Positions 1 through 5,934 of a stretch of 5,934 nucleotides of DNA are shown piece by piece. Position numbers and translations under genes: made by a program. Within the stretch, counting starts at the first letter, position 1; each line of letters starts with the position of its first letter. The DNA comes from Chitinophagaceae bacterium. GTDB lineage: Bacteria > Bacteroidota > Bacteroidia > Chitinophagales > Chitinophagaceae. Location of the stretch: positions 1 through 5,934 of the forward strand of contig CANHLV010000131.1 in assembly GCA_947461495.1 (NCBI GenBank), written 5' to 3'. The notes beneath the pieces were generated by a model that was not told the DNA's origin, searched no databases, and saw only the letters and a program-made list of their open reading frames with translations.

Positions 1-190
1 AAATAGCTACTTTCCTTGTGAAAATTATCGGAAAAACCTTCACTTTATCTACGGAATTGCTTACTGAATGTTCAAGAACTAACGCTAAGGTAGAGAAATT
101 TTAGAACTGAAAAACAAACAAATTGATGAATATTTTCAATCTTAAGAATTAAATTGATAGCAGTTTTTTTAGGGAATTGCTTTTCCCCAA
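1..190. other. Non-coding left flank, no supported gene
   Basis: This stretch lies downstream of the last gene of the cluster. It is AT-rich and contains no complete open reading frame of useful length. One plus-strand frame is open from the window edge (base 3) to a TAG at 102-104, about 33 codons, and could be the tail of a convergent gene. The opposite strand is also open over much of the same interval, so openness alone does not identify a gene. No tRNA or other structured RNA was recognised. A short inverted repeat at 172-187 is listed separately. Confidence 0.4.
172..187. repeat. Short inverted repeat after the last gene
   Basis: GGGAA at 172-176 pairs with TTCCC at 183-187 across a 6-base loop, and one more wobble pair is possible on the minus-strand RNA. 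It begins 3 bases past the TGA stop (191-193) of the M20 hydrolase gene, a position where a transcript end would be expected. On the minus-strand transcript, however, the hairpin is followed by a run of A rather than U (the T tract at 164-170 is on the plus strand). It therefore does not fit a classical Rho-independent terminator for this operon. Confidence 0.35.
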
Positions 191-1444
191 TCAGCGTGTC
201 TGGCTACTCTGATGAAATAAAATATCCAATACCGTTCCGTACATTATTTCTGTCCCCAAAGCCAAATCTTCATAAGAAGCAAACTCCATTGGATTGTGAC
301 TGATGCCGTCTTTGCATCTCACAAAAATCATCCCATAATCACAAACATAAGAGAGCATCAACGCATCATGAAAAGGTCCGCTCATTAATTCGGGCGCATC
401 CAATTGCAATTGACTGCATTTATCGTGAATGATTTTCTTAATCCAATCAGCGCAGTATCTTGGTTCACTGTTGGTATCTTCTTTGATGGTATAAGTTAGC
501 CCGTGTTTTTGGGTGATAATCTCAATTTTATCCATCAATTGTTTTTCATAAAGATGGCGTCTTGTCAAATCAATATCCCTCAAATCAACCGTGAATTCAG
601 TTTCTTCAGCAATAATATTTCTACTTGCCGGAAAAACTTTGATAGTAGCAACCGTACCCACAGTTGGATTTTCTTTTACCTGAGTTGCTATTTCATTTAA
701 AGCAACAATAATTTCAGCAGCTCCTAATAAAGAGTCTTTTCTTAAAGGCATAGGAACCGAGCCTGTATGACCTGCCTGACCTTTAAGGTTTACCGTTAGC
801 CATAACGGACCCGAGATTCCACTTACCACTCCAATTGGTTTATGTGCGATATCTAATACAGGTCCTTGTTCAATATGCAATTCTAAAAAACAATAAATAC
901 TACCTTCTGGATATTCAGATTCTTTGAACCTGGTTATATCACATCCAAATTCAATCAATGCTTGTTCTCGCGTGATGCCGTCCTTATCTTTTCTTGCCAG
1001 ATCTCCTTCTTCCAACTTACCCAATATTCCTCTCGAACCAAAAAGCCCTCTATTGAATCTCCATCCTTCTTCATCAGCGAAAGAAATTACATCTATTGAC
1101 CTTTGCGGAGTTATCCCATTTTCTTTCATTGTCATCACCACTTCTATTGCACAAAGCACACCTGCAACACCATCAAATCTTCCGCCATAGGGTTGCGAAT
1201 CCAAATGAGAACCCATCATCAACACAGGCAAATCAGGTTTGGTTCCTTCATAGTGACCAATCAAATTTCCAAAATCATCAATTCTTGTTTTCATGCCAGC
1301 TTCCTGCATCCAAGAAGATGCTAAATGAAATGCTTCTTTTTCCAAAGAAGAATGTGCAGGACGACAAGTACCAGTCTCTCCTATTTTCCCAATGAGACTC
1401 ATCGCCTCAAAGTGAGCCTCTAATCTGCTTTTATTGATTTTCAC
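191..1444 (-). CDS. M20-family Zn-dependent N-carbamoyl amidohydrolase
   Basis: A 417-residue cytoplasmic metallohydrolase of the M20 amidohydrolase branch that holds bacterial beta-ureidopropionase, L-N-carbamoylases and allantoate amidohydrolase. The length is normal for the family. Residues matching the family's two-metal site are H80 (GSHLDSQPYGG), D91, E126 (after the base E125 in DEEG), H190 (ELHIEQGP) and H383. H226 in GHTG, N276 and R289 match substrate-binding positions in the lid/dimerisation domain (about 211-325). Context favours hydrolysis of N-carbamoyl-beta-alanine from uracil breakdown, but N-carbamoyl amino acids or allantoate cannot be excluded from sequence. The start is GTG at 1442-1444: the frame upstream reaches a stop with no ATG, GTG or TTG, and the N-terminus fits the family. 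It lies 22 bp after preA and is probably cotranscribed. One oddity is SGPFHDA around H359, where relatives usually have SGAGHDA. Confidence 0.9.
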   Translation of the reverse strand: MKINKSRLEAHFEAMSLIGKIGETGTCRPAHSSLEKEAFHLASSWMQEAGMKTRIDDFGNLIGHYEGTKPDLPVLMMGSHLDSQPYGGRFDGVAGVLCAIEVVMTMKENGITPQRSIDVISFADEEGWRFNRGLFGSRGILGKLEEGDLARKDKDGITREQALIEFGCDITRFKESEYPEGSIYCFLELHIEQGPVLDIAHKPIGVVSGISGPLWLTVNLKGQAGHTGSVPMPLRKDSLLGAAEIIVALNEIATQVKENPTVGTVATIKVFPASRNIIAEETEFTVDLRDIDLTRRHLYEKQLMDKIEIITQKHGLTYTIKEDTNSEPRYCADWIKKIIHDKCSQLQLDAPELMSGPFHDALMLSYVCDYGMIFVRCKDGISHNPMEFASYEDLALGTEIMYGTVLDILFHQSSQTR

Positions 1445-1466
1445 AAAAATATTTTTTATAAAATGA

Positions 1467-2735
1467 TTAATGATCGTTTAAAGGCAGCCCTCTTTTTTGA
1501 TATTCTATCCAGTTTACATGCTCAGGCGCTATACGATTTTCAACCATAGTAATACAATCACTAACGGGACATACTAGCTGACACAAGTTACAACCTACAC
1601 ATTCTTCTTCCTTAATAGAATAAGTATTATAAGGTTTTCCGAAGTCTAAATTAATGGATTGATGCGATGTATCTTCGCAGGCAATATAACACAAACCACA
1701 ATGGATACATTTATCCTGATTAATATTGGCAATATGATGATAGTTGATATCCAGATCTTCCCAATGCACAATATTCTGTACTGACTTTCCAATAAAGTCT
1801 TCTAGCTTGTTGTAACCTTTTTCATCCATCCAATTATTCAATCCTTCACACATATCTTCAACAATTCTGAAACCATGCTTCATTGCTGCGGTACATACCT
1901 GCACATTACTTGCTCCAAGCAACATAAATTCCACTGCATCTTTCCAAGTACTCACACCACCAATACCCGAAACAGGAACTTTATTCGTTACTTCATTTTG
2001 TGCAATAGTAGTCAACATTTTTAAAGCGATTGGTTTAACCGCAGGACCGCAGTATCCACCAAATACACTTTTCCCATCTACATAAGGATTAGGTACTAAT
2101 GTATCTAAATCAACCCCTGTAACTGATTGAATGGTATTGATCAATGACAATGCATTTGTTCCTGCTTCAACCACAGCTTTACCTGTGGGCACAACGGAGT
2201 GTACATTCGGAGTAAGCTTTGTAATAACAGGAATCGTTGCTTTTTCCATTACCCATTCCACTACCATTTTTGCAATTTCGGGATCTTGTCCAACTGCAGC
2301 GCCCATGCCTCTTTCGGTCATGCCATGCGGACAACCAAAATTCAATTCAAATCCATGAGCTCCGGTATCTTCAACTTTTTTGATAAGATCGTGCCAGCTC
2401 TCTTTATTATTGTCTGCCATCAAAGAAACAATCATGGCTCTATCGGGGAATAACTTGATACATTCTTCAATTTCTTTTAGATTAATTGCAAGTGGCCTGT
2501 CGCTGATCAATTCTATATTATTAAAGCCCATCACTTTATGTCCGCCGTAATTAACGGCAGAATATCTTGATGAAACATTTTTCACCTGAGATCCTAATGT
2601 CTTCCATACAACACCACCCCAGCCGGCTTCAAAAGCTCTAAGTACATTTATTTTTTTATCTGTTGGAGGTGCACTTGCTAACCAAAATGGATTTGGAGAT
2701 TTGATACCTAAAAAAATTGAACTTATATCTGCCAT
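1467..2735 (-). CDS. preA: Dihydropyrimidine dehydrogenase subunit PreA
   Basis: The 422-residue catalytic subunit, equivalent to the C-terminal half of animal dihydropyrimidine dehydrogenase (DPD). It reduces uracil and thymine to the 5,6-dihydro forms with electrons from PreT. Residues about 1-320 form a dihydroorotate-dehydrogenase-like FMN barrel. K45 and K173 (KLTPN) match FMN-contacting lysines of DPD. N110, N132 and N200-T201 match its pyrimidine-binding residues. The active-site loop GCPHGMTERGMG carries the proton-donor cysteine C135 (DPD C671). The C-terminal ferredoxin domain (about 335-400) has C343, C346, C349, C353 and then C379, C382, C385, C389-P, enough for two [4Fe-4S] clusters. 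Length is close to E. coli PreA. The ATG at 2733-2735 gives a family-typical N-terminus. No signal peptide is seen, so it is cytoplasmic. A 167 bp gap separates it from preT upstream. The PreA call is firm; direction in vivo (reduction) is inferred from the downstream-pathway neighbours. Confidence 0.96.
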   Translation of the reverse strand: MADISSIFLGIKSPNPFWLASAPPTDKKINVLRAFEAGWGGVVWKTLGSQVKNVSSRYSAVNYGGHKVMGFNNIELISDRPLAINLKEIEECIKLFPDRAMIVSLMADNNKESWHDLIKKVEDTGAHGFELNFGCPHGMTERGMGAAVGQDPEIAKMVVEWVMEKATIPVITKLTPNVHSVVPTGKAVVEAGTNALSLINTIQSVTGVDLDTLVPNPYVDGKSVFGGYCGPAVKPIALKMLTTIAQNEVTNKVPVSGIGGVSTWKDAVEFMLLGASNVQVCTAAMKHGFRIVEDMCEGLNNWMDEKGYNKLEDFIGKSVQNIVHWEDLDINYHHIANINQDKCIHCGLCYIACEDTSHQSINLDFGKPYNTYSIKEEECVGCNLCQLVCPVSDCITMVENRIAPEHVNWIEYQKRGLPLNDH

Positions 2736-2748
2736 GGCTTGTTATTTT

Positions 2749-2783
2749 AAATTTGAAATTTATTATTTTCAACCCTTTGGGTT
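2749..2783. repeat. Two small palindromes ahead of preA
   Basis: Two short symmetric elements lie 13 to 48 bases upstream of the preA start codon. AAATTT-G-AAATTT (2749-2761) is symmetric about its central base. AACCC-TTT-GGGTT (2771-2783) can form a tight five-pair hairpin. Their position in the leader of preA would suit an operator or RNA structure, but AT-rich palindromes also arise by chance and no known binding-site consensus was recognised. Confidence 0.35.
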
Positions 2784-2799
2784 AACTCATTTTCTATTG

Positions 2800-2831
2800 T
2801 TCTTTGCGGTTTTATTTTTTACCGCAGAGAA
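2800..2831. repeat. Hairpin-forming inverted repeat between preT and preA
   Basis: TTCTTTGCGGT at 2800-2810 faces ACCGCAGAGAA at 2821-2831 across a 10-base A/T loop. Ten of the 11 positions pair by Watson-Crick rules; the remaining one is a G-U wobble in plus-strand RNA but a C-A mismatch in the minus-strand transcript. This is the strongest secondary-structure signal in the window and the only GC-rich island in the preT-preA gap. No U-run follows it on the minus strand, so it is not a classical terminator. The GCGGT/ACCGC arms and the adjoining CGC-type repeats look like a dispersed intergenic repeat, which I infer rather than know. Confidence 0.6.
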
Positions 2832-2837
2832 ATAAGA

Positions 2838-2857
2838 ACGCTGCGATACGCTGAGTT
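2838..2857. repeat. Tandem 10-bp imperfect repeat
   Basis: ACGCTGCGAT and ACGCTGAGTT stand directly next to each other and match at 8 of 10 positions. They sit six bases past the right arm of the hairpin at 2800-2831, whose ACCGCAGAGAA arm resembles the same unit. The hairpin arm plus these two copies may be one degenerate repeat element with a period near 10 bases. Confidence 0.4.
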
Positions 2858-2880
2858 GTCATTTTTACTGTTGCCTTTAT

Positions 2881-2904
2881 TTTTTTACTTTTAATTTTTT
2901 ACTT
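2881..2904. repeat. Direct repeat at the preT stop
   Basis: TTTTTTACTT occurs at 2881-2890 and again at 2895-2904, 14 bases apart, the second copy overlapping the preT stop codon (2903-2905). It is low-complexity sequence and may reflect local slippage rather than a functional site. Confidence 0.35.
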
Positions 2905-4240
2905 AAACATTCAAAAACTTCAAAATCTCTACCGCACCATCCTTACCCGCCTGAACCGCATCTACCACTTCTTTTCCTCCATTAACACAATCGCCACCGG
3001 CAAAAACTCCTTTCAGATTCGTTTGATTGTTACTAACCTTTAACTTCCCGCCATTATTTTCCAATTGATTTGCAGCTACCAATTCCTGATAAGGCATTTG
3101 ACCAGCAGCTTTAATAACCATATCTACATTCAATGTAAATGTTTCTCCTGTAGCAACAGGCGATCTTCTTCCGCTTGCATCAGGCTCTCCCAATTTCATT
3201 TTTTCTACAACCATTTCATTTACTTTTCCATCGGCACCTTTTATTTCTTTAGGAGCTGCAAGCCATACAATTTCACATCCATCTAATTTAGCGATATTCA
3301 ATTCAACTTCGGTACATGGCATTTCTTCTTGAGTTCGTCTATACAACATAGTTACTTCTGAAGCTCCTAATCTTTTAGCCTGCGTTGCAGCATCTATAGC
3401 TGTCATTCCCATTCCAATTACCACTACTTTATCGCCAACTGCCACTTTGTTGAAACCACTATTTCGGATTTCATAGATAAAGCTAATCGCATCCACTACA
3501 CCTTCCAATTGCTCTCCGGGGATTTCTAATTTTCTTGCCAAACCCACACCAATTGCCATATAAACAGCATCATAGTCTTTTTTCAAATCAGACAACTGAA
3601 TATTTTTGCCTAACTCCTGCTCATACTTAATAGTGATGCCTCCTATAGATAAAATATAATTTACTTCATCCTCACAAAACTGAGGCGATACTTTATAAGC
3701 AGCAATACCATAAGTCATTAAACCTCCTCCTTGCTTTTCTTTTTCATAAACAGTTACGTCTATGCCTTCACGTGATAATACATGTGCACAACTCAAACCT
3801 GCAGGACCGGCTCCTACAACAGCAACCTTTTTCCCTTTACTTTCTTTACGTTTAAACAAAAGCCATTTTTTTTGCATTGCCATCTCTGTACTATATCGTT
3901 GCAATTTCGCAATGGGTATTGGATCCTCGTCCATTAAATTATAAACACAAGCCCCTTCGCATAGTTTTTCCACAGGACAAACCTTGCTACAACCCGCTCC
4001 CATTATGTTTGAAGACAAGATTGTATGTGCACTTCCTTTTACATTATCAGTAGTGATCTGCTTAATAAATTTGGGGACATCGATGCTCGTAGGGCAACTT
4101 TTCATACAAGGCGCATCATAACAAAATAAACATCTGTTGGCTTCTACCAATGCTGCATCTTTAGTTTCAAATGGAGGATGAATGTCTGAAAAGTTTTTTT
4201 CAAATTGCTCTTTAGAAAGTCTGTTTGAAAGAATTGCCAT
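2903..4240 (-). CDS. preT: Dihydropyrimidine dehydrogenase subunit PreT
   Basis: The 445-residue electron-input subunit, equivalent to the N-terminal half of animal DPD. It takes hydride from NAD(P)H onto FAD and passes electrons through Fe-S clusters to PreA. The N-terminal helical domain has C37, C40, C45, C49 and C84, C88, C94, C98. By alignment with DPD, C37/C40/C45 plus Q114 would hold one cluster (the Gln matches the unusual DPD ligand Q156, with the same 16-residue spacing from the last Cys), and C49/C88/C94/C98 the other. The FAD-binding GAGPAG is at 143-148, the NAD(P)-binding GMGMTA at 276-281, and the C-terminal FAD motif GVFAGGDCVNG at 411-421. The fold resembles glutamate synthase small subunit, but adjacent preA settles the identity. 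Cofactor preference (NADH or NADPH) cannot be read here. Start is ATG at 4238-4240, 40 bp after the nitrilase-family gene, with no Shine-Dalgarno sequence. Confidence 0.95.
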   Translation of the reverse strand: MAILSNRLSKEQFEKNFSDIHPPFETKDAALVEANRCLFCYDAPCMKSCPTSIDVPKFIKQITTDNVKGSAHTILSSNIMGAGCSKVCPVEKLCEGACVYNLMDEDPIPIAKLQRYSTEMAMQKKWLLFKRKESKGKKVAVVGAGPAGLSCAHVLSREGIDVTVYEKEKQGGGLMTYGIAAYKVSPQFCEDEVNYILSIGGITIKYEQELGKNIQLSDLKKDYDAVYMAIGVGLARKLEIPGEQLEGVVDAISFIYEIRNSGFNKVAVGDKVVVIGMGMTAIDAATQAKRLGASEVTMLYRRTQEEMPCTEVELNIAKLDGCEIVWLAAPKEIKGADGKVNEMVVEKMKLGEPDASGRRSPVATGETFTLNVDMVIKAAGQMPYQELVAANQLENNGGKLKVSNNQTNLKGVFAGGDCVNGGKEVVDAVQAGKDGAVEILKFLNV

Positions 4241-4280
4241 AAGTTTATATTATATCATTTATTGAATGTCGATATTGAAA

Positions 4281-5147
4281 TTATAATTGTGTGATTGCTC
4301 CATAGGTTTCAGGCCTTCTGTCTCTAAAGAACTGCCATTTGCTTCTAATAGTGTCGATTAAGTCGAGATCAAATTCTGCAACCAATAATTCATCGTTGTG
4401 CTGAGATGCTTCAGCAAAAATTTCTCCTAAAGGATTTACAAAATAAGATGTGCCATAAAATTCTCCTAGGTTCCATGGAGCTTCTTTTCCCACACGATTG
4501 ATGCAACCCATAAAATATCCATTAGCTACTGCATGTGCAGGTTGTTCCAACTTCCATAGATATTGCGACTGACCAACTGTAGTTGCTGAAGGATTATATA
4601 CAATCTCTGCACCATTCAGCCCTAAACATCTTGCTCCATCGGGAAAATGTCTGTCGTAACAAATGTATACTCCAACTTTAGCGTACTTCGTTTGAAAAAC
4701 TGGATACCCTAAATTTCCGGGCTTGAAGAAAAATTTTTCCCAGAAACCACCTGTATGTGGTATGTGATTTTTTCTGTACTTGCCTAAATAAGTTCCGTCT
4801 GCATCAATCACTGCTGCTGTATTATACAAAATTCCTGCCTGTTCTTTTTCATAAACAGGAGCAATAATGACCATGTTGTATTTTTTCGCATAGACTGCAA
4901 GTCGTTCCGTTGTTGCTCCGGGAACAGTTTCCGCAGAAGCATACCATTTGGGATCTTGTCCCGGACAAAAATAAGGTGTATTAAAAATCTCTTGAAAGCA
5001 AAGAATCTGAACACCTTGTTCGCCTGCCTTTTCAATTAACGGAACATGTTTTTGAAACATCGCTTCTTTAATCTCATCAATGGTGCCTTCTCCTTCTGTT
5101 AAAGGCAAACTCATTTGAATTAAACCTGATTTTATAACTCTTGGCAT
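4281..5147 (-). CDS. Nitrilase-superfamily beta-ureidopropionase
   Basis: A 288-residue cytoplasmic carbon-nitrogen hydrolase that should convert N-carbamoyl-beta-alanine to beta-alanine, CO2 and ammonia. The catalytic triad is E53 (FQEIF), K126 (YRKNHIPH) and C163 (ICYDRHFPD); E137 matches a second conserved glutamate. Several blocks resemble animal beta-ureidopropionase (UPB1) more than N-carbamoylputrescine amidase: KNHIP, GNLGYPVFQT, R165-H166 right after the nucleophile region, NPSAT at 185-189, INRVG at 216-220 and FYGTSY at 230-235. It lacks the roughly 70-residue N-terminal extension of the animal enzyme, as expected for a bacterial form. The ATG at 5145-5147 lies 16 bp after the dihydropyrimidinase stop and is preceded only by A/T, so the two are almost surely cotranscribed. 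The main alternative is an amidase of another N-carbamoyl amine; the neighbours argue against it. Confidence 0.92.
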   Translation of the reverse strand: MPRVIKSGLIQMSLPLTEGEGTIDEIKEAMFQKHVPLIEKAGEQGVQILCFQEIFNTPYFCPGQDPKWYASAETVPGATTERLAVYAKKYNMVIIAPVYEKEQAGILYNTAAVIDADGTYLGKYRKNHIPHTGGFWEKFFFKPGNLGYPVFQTKYAKVGVYICYDRHFPDGARCLGLNGAEIVYNPSATTVGQSQYLWKLEQPAHAVANGYFMGCINRVGKEAPWNLGEFYGTSYFVNPLGEIFAEASQHNDELLVAEFDLDLIDTIRSKWQFFRDRRPETYGAITQL

Positions 5148-5163
5148 ATTATTTTAAATATGA

Positions 5164-5934
5164 TTAAATAATCTGACTTACTTTATTTCTTTTGATGAAC
5201 TGTCCGTATCCTTTTTCAACTAAACAATTATTATTGTCAATCGCAACTTTCCCTCTCAATAAAACCGTTTTCACTTTACCAGTAATATTCCAACCTTCAT
5301 AACCACTGTAATCCACATTCATGTGATGTGTGCTTACAGATAATTGATGTTTTTCGTTGGGATCTATAATTACAATGTCAGCATCACTGCCAACAGCGAT
5401 GGTTCCTTTTTGTGGAAACATTCCAAATATTTTTGCTGCATTGGTACTTGACACTTCAACAAATTTATTTAGTGTGATTTTATTTTTCATCACTCCTTCA
5501 CTAAACAACAATTCCATTCTATTTTCTATGGCAGGATGTCCATTAGGAATTTTAGAGAAATCATCTTTACCCATCAGTTTCTGTTCCCACATAAAAGGAC
5601 AATGATCTGTTGCAACAACTTGTACTAATCCCTGATTAATTCCAGCCCACAAAGTTTCCTGATCTTTCTTTTCGCGAAGCGGCGGACTCATCACCCATTT
5701 AGCTCCTTCAAAATTATTTTCGTACAAACTTGCATCTAATATTAAATACTGAATACAAGTTTCTACAAAAACTTTCTGATCTCTTTGAGTGGCATCTCTA
5801 ACCGCATTCAATGCTCCTTCGCAAGTAAGATGCACGATATAACCCGGACAACCGGTATAGCTGGACATGTCCACAAATCTTGAACTGGCTTCAGCTTCAG
5901 TAATTTCAGGCTGTGAAAGATAATGATACAATGG
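5164..5934 (-). CDS. hydA: Dihydropyrimidinase (C-terminal part)
   Basis: The last 257 residues of a D-hydantoinase/dihydropyrimidinase, which hydrolyses dihydrouracil or dihydrothymine to the N-carbamoyl-beta-amino acid. The frame runs through the right edge (Pro-Leu precede Tyr-His-Tyr), so the TTG at 5929-5931 is an internal Leu codon and not a start. Full-length relatives have about 460 residues, so roughly 200 are missing, including the HxH motif, the carboxylated Lys and the substrate-gating Tyr. Counting from that Leu as residue 1, visible hallmarks are the Q-P-E-I-T-E-A-E-A segment (7-15), metal ligand H34 (IVHL), SPPLR at 82-86, metal ligand D109 in TDHCPF, the substrate loop IPNG (128-131), and the C-terminal beta-sandwich motifs KGTIAVGSDADIVIIDP and THH. 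It is the most upstream gene visible; the promoter would be to the right or further upstream. The symbol hydA is the common name for this family. Confidence 0.93.
   Translation of the reverse strand, partial: PLYHYLSQPEITEAEASSRFVDMSSYTGCPGYIVHLTCEGALNAVRDATQRDQKVFVETCIQYLILDASLYENNFEGAKWVMSPPLREKKDQETLWAGINQGLVQVVATDHCPFMWEQKLMGKDDFSKIPNGHPAIENRMELLFSEGVMKNKITLNKFVEVSSTNAAKIFGMFPQKGTIAVGSDADIVIIDPNEKHQLSVSTHHMNVDYSGYEGWNITGKVKTVLLRGKVAIDNNNCLVEKGYGQFIKRNKVSQII

Noticed and set aside
53..182. Exact 10-bp direct repeat GGAATTGCTT at 53-62 and 173-182
   Set aside because: Only two copies 120 bp apart, with no flanking similarity; likely chance in A/T-rich sequence, and no attachment-site or mobile-element features lie nearby.
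164..188. Rho-independent terminator for the operon
   Set aside because: A hairpin and a T tract are present, but the T tract is on the plus strand before the hairpin; the minus-strand transcript would have A residues after the stem, so the terminator layout is wrong in both directions.
503..1395. Plus-strand open frames inside the M20 hydrolase gene
   Set aside because: They are antisense to a well-supported enzyme gene, give low-complexity Ser/His/Phe-rich translations and contain no recognisable domain.
2131..2453. Plus-strand open frames inside preA
   Set aside because: They lie antisense to the conserved FMN-domain coding sequence and have no family resemblance.
2755..2762. Bacteroidota-type promoter -7 box upstream of preA
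   Set aside because: The minus strand reads TAAATTTC, one base off the TAnnTTTG consensus, but I find no TTTG-like -33 box at a fitting distance, and such near-matches are common in A/T-rich DNA.
4808..5035. Second minus-strand frame inside the nitrilase-family gene
   Set aside because: It is a different frame of a gene whose own frame carries the complete catalytic triad; its Lys/Phe/Gln-rich translation resembles no known protein.
5929..5931. TTG as the start of the dihydropyrimidinase gene
   Set aside because: The frame is still open to the window edge and about 200 N-terminal residues of the family, including metal ligands, would be missing; the TTG is an internal Leu codon.
1..5934. 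A CRISPR array, insertion sequence, defence system or other undescribed multi-gene system
   Set aside because: No regularly spaced repeats, transposase, nuclease or effector genes are present; all five genes belong to known families of pyrimidine breakdown.

Overview
The window is a single-strand gene cluster: five genes, all on the minus strand, so transcription runs from the right edge to the left. It looks like a member of the Bacteroidota, possibly a Chitinophaga- or Sphingobacterium-like lineage. The DNA is AT-rich, and the starts are preceded by A/T-rich leaders with no recognisable Shine-Dalgarno sequence, as is usual in that phylum. This assignment is an inference; no marker gene is present.

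In transcription order the window holds: (1) the C-terminal part of a dihydropyrimidinase (5164-5934, cut by the window edge); (2) a nitrilase-superfamily beta-ureidopropionase (4281-5147), 16 bp downstream; (3) preT, the FAD/Fe-S subunit of a split dihydropyrimidine dehydrogenase (2903-4240), after a 40 bp gap; (4) preA, the FMN/Fe-S catalytic subunit (1467-2735), after a 167 bp gap full of small repeats; (5) an M20-family Zn-dependent N-carbamoyl amidohydrolase with a GTG start (191-1444), after 22 bp. The left 190 bp have no convincing gene.

Together these encode the complete reductive pyrimidine degradation pathway. PreT/PreA reduce uracil or thymine to the 5,6-dihydro form. Dihydropyrimidinase opens the ring to N-carbamoyl-beta-alanine (or N-carbamoyl-beta-aminoisobutyrate). 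A beta-ureidopropionase then releases beta-alanine (or beta-aminoisobutyrate), CO2 and ammonia. All catalytic and cofactor residues that can be checked are intact.

This is a known pathway, not a new system. The points worth a second look are the two unrelated hydrolases that could both do the third step, and the hairpin- and repeat-rich spacer that separates preT from preA although their products should work as one enzyme.
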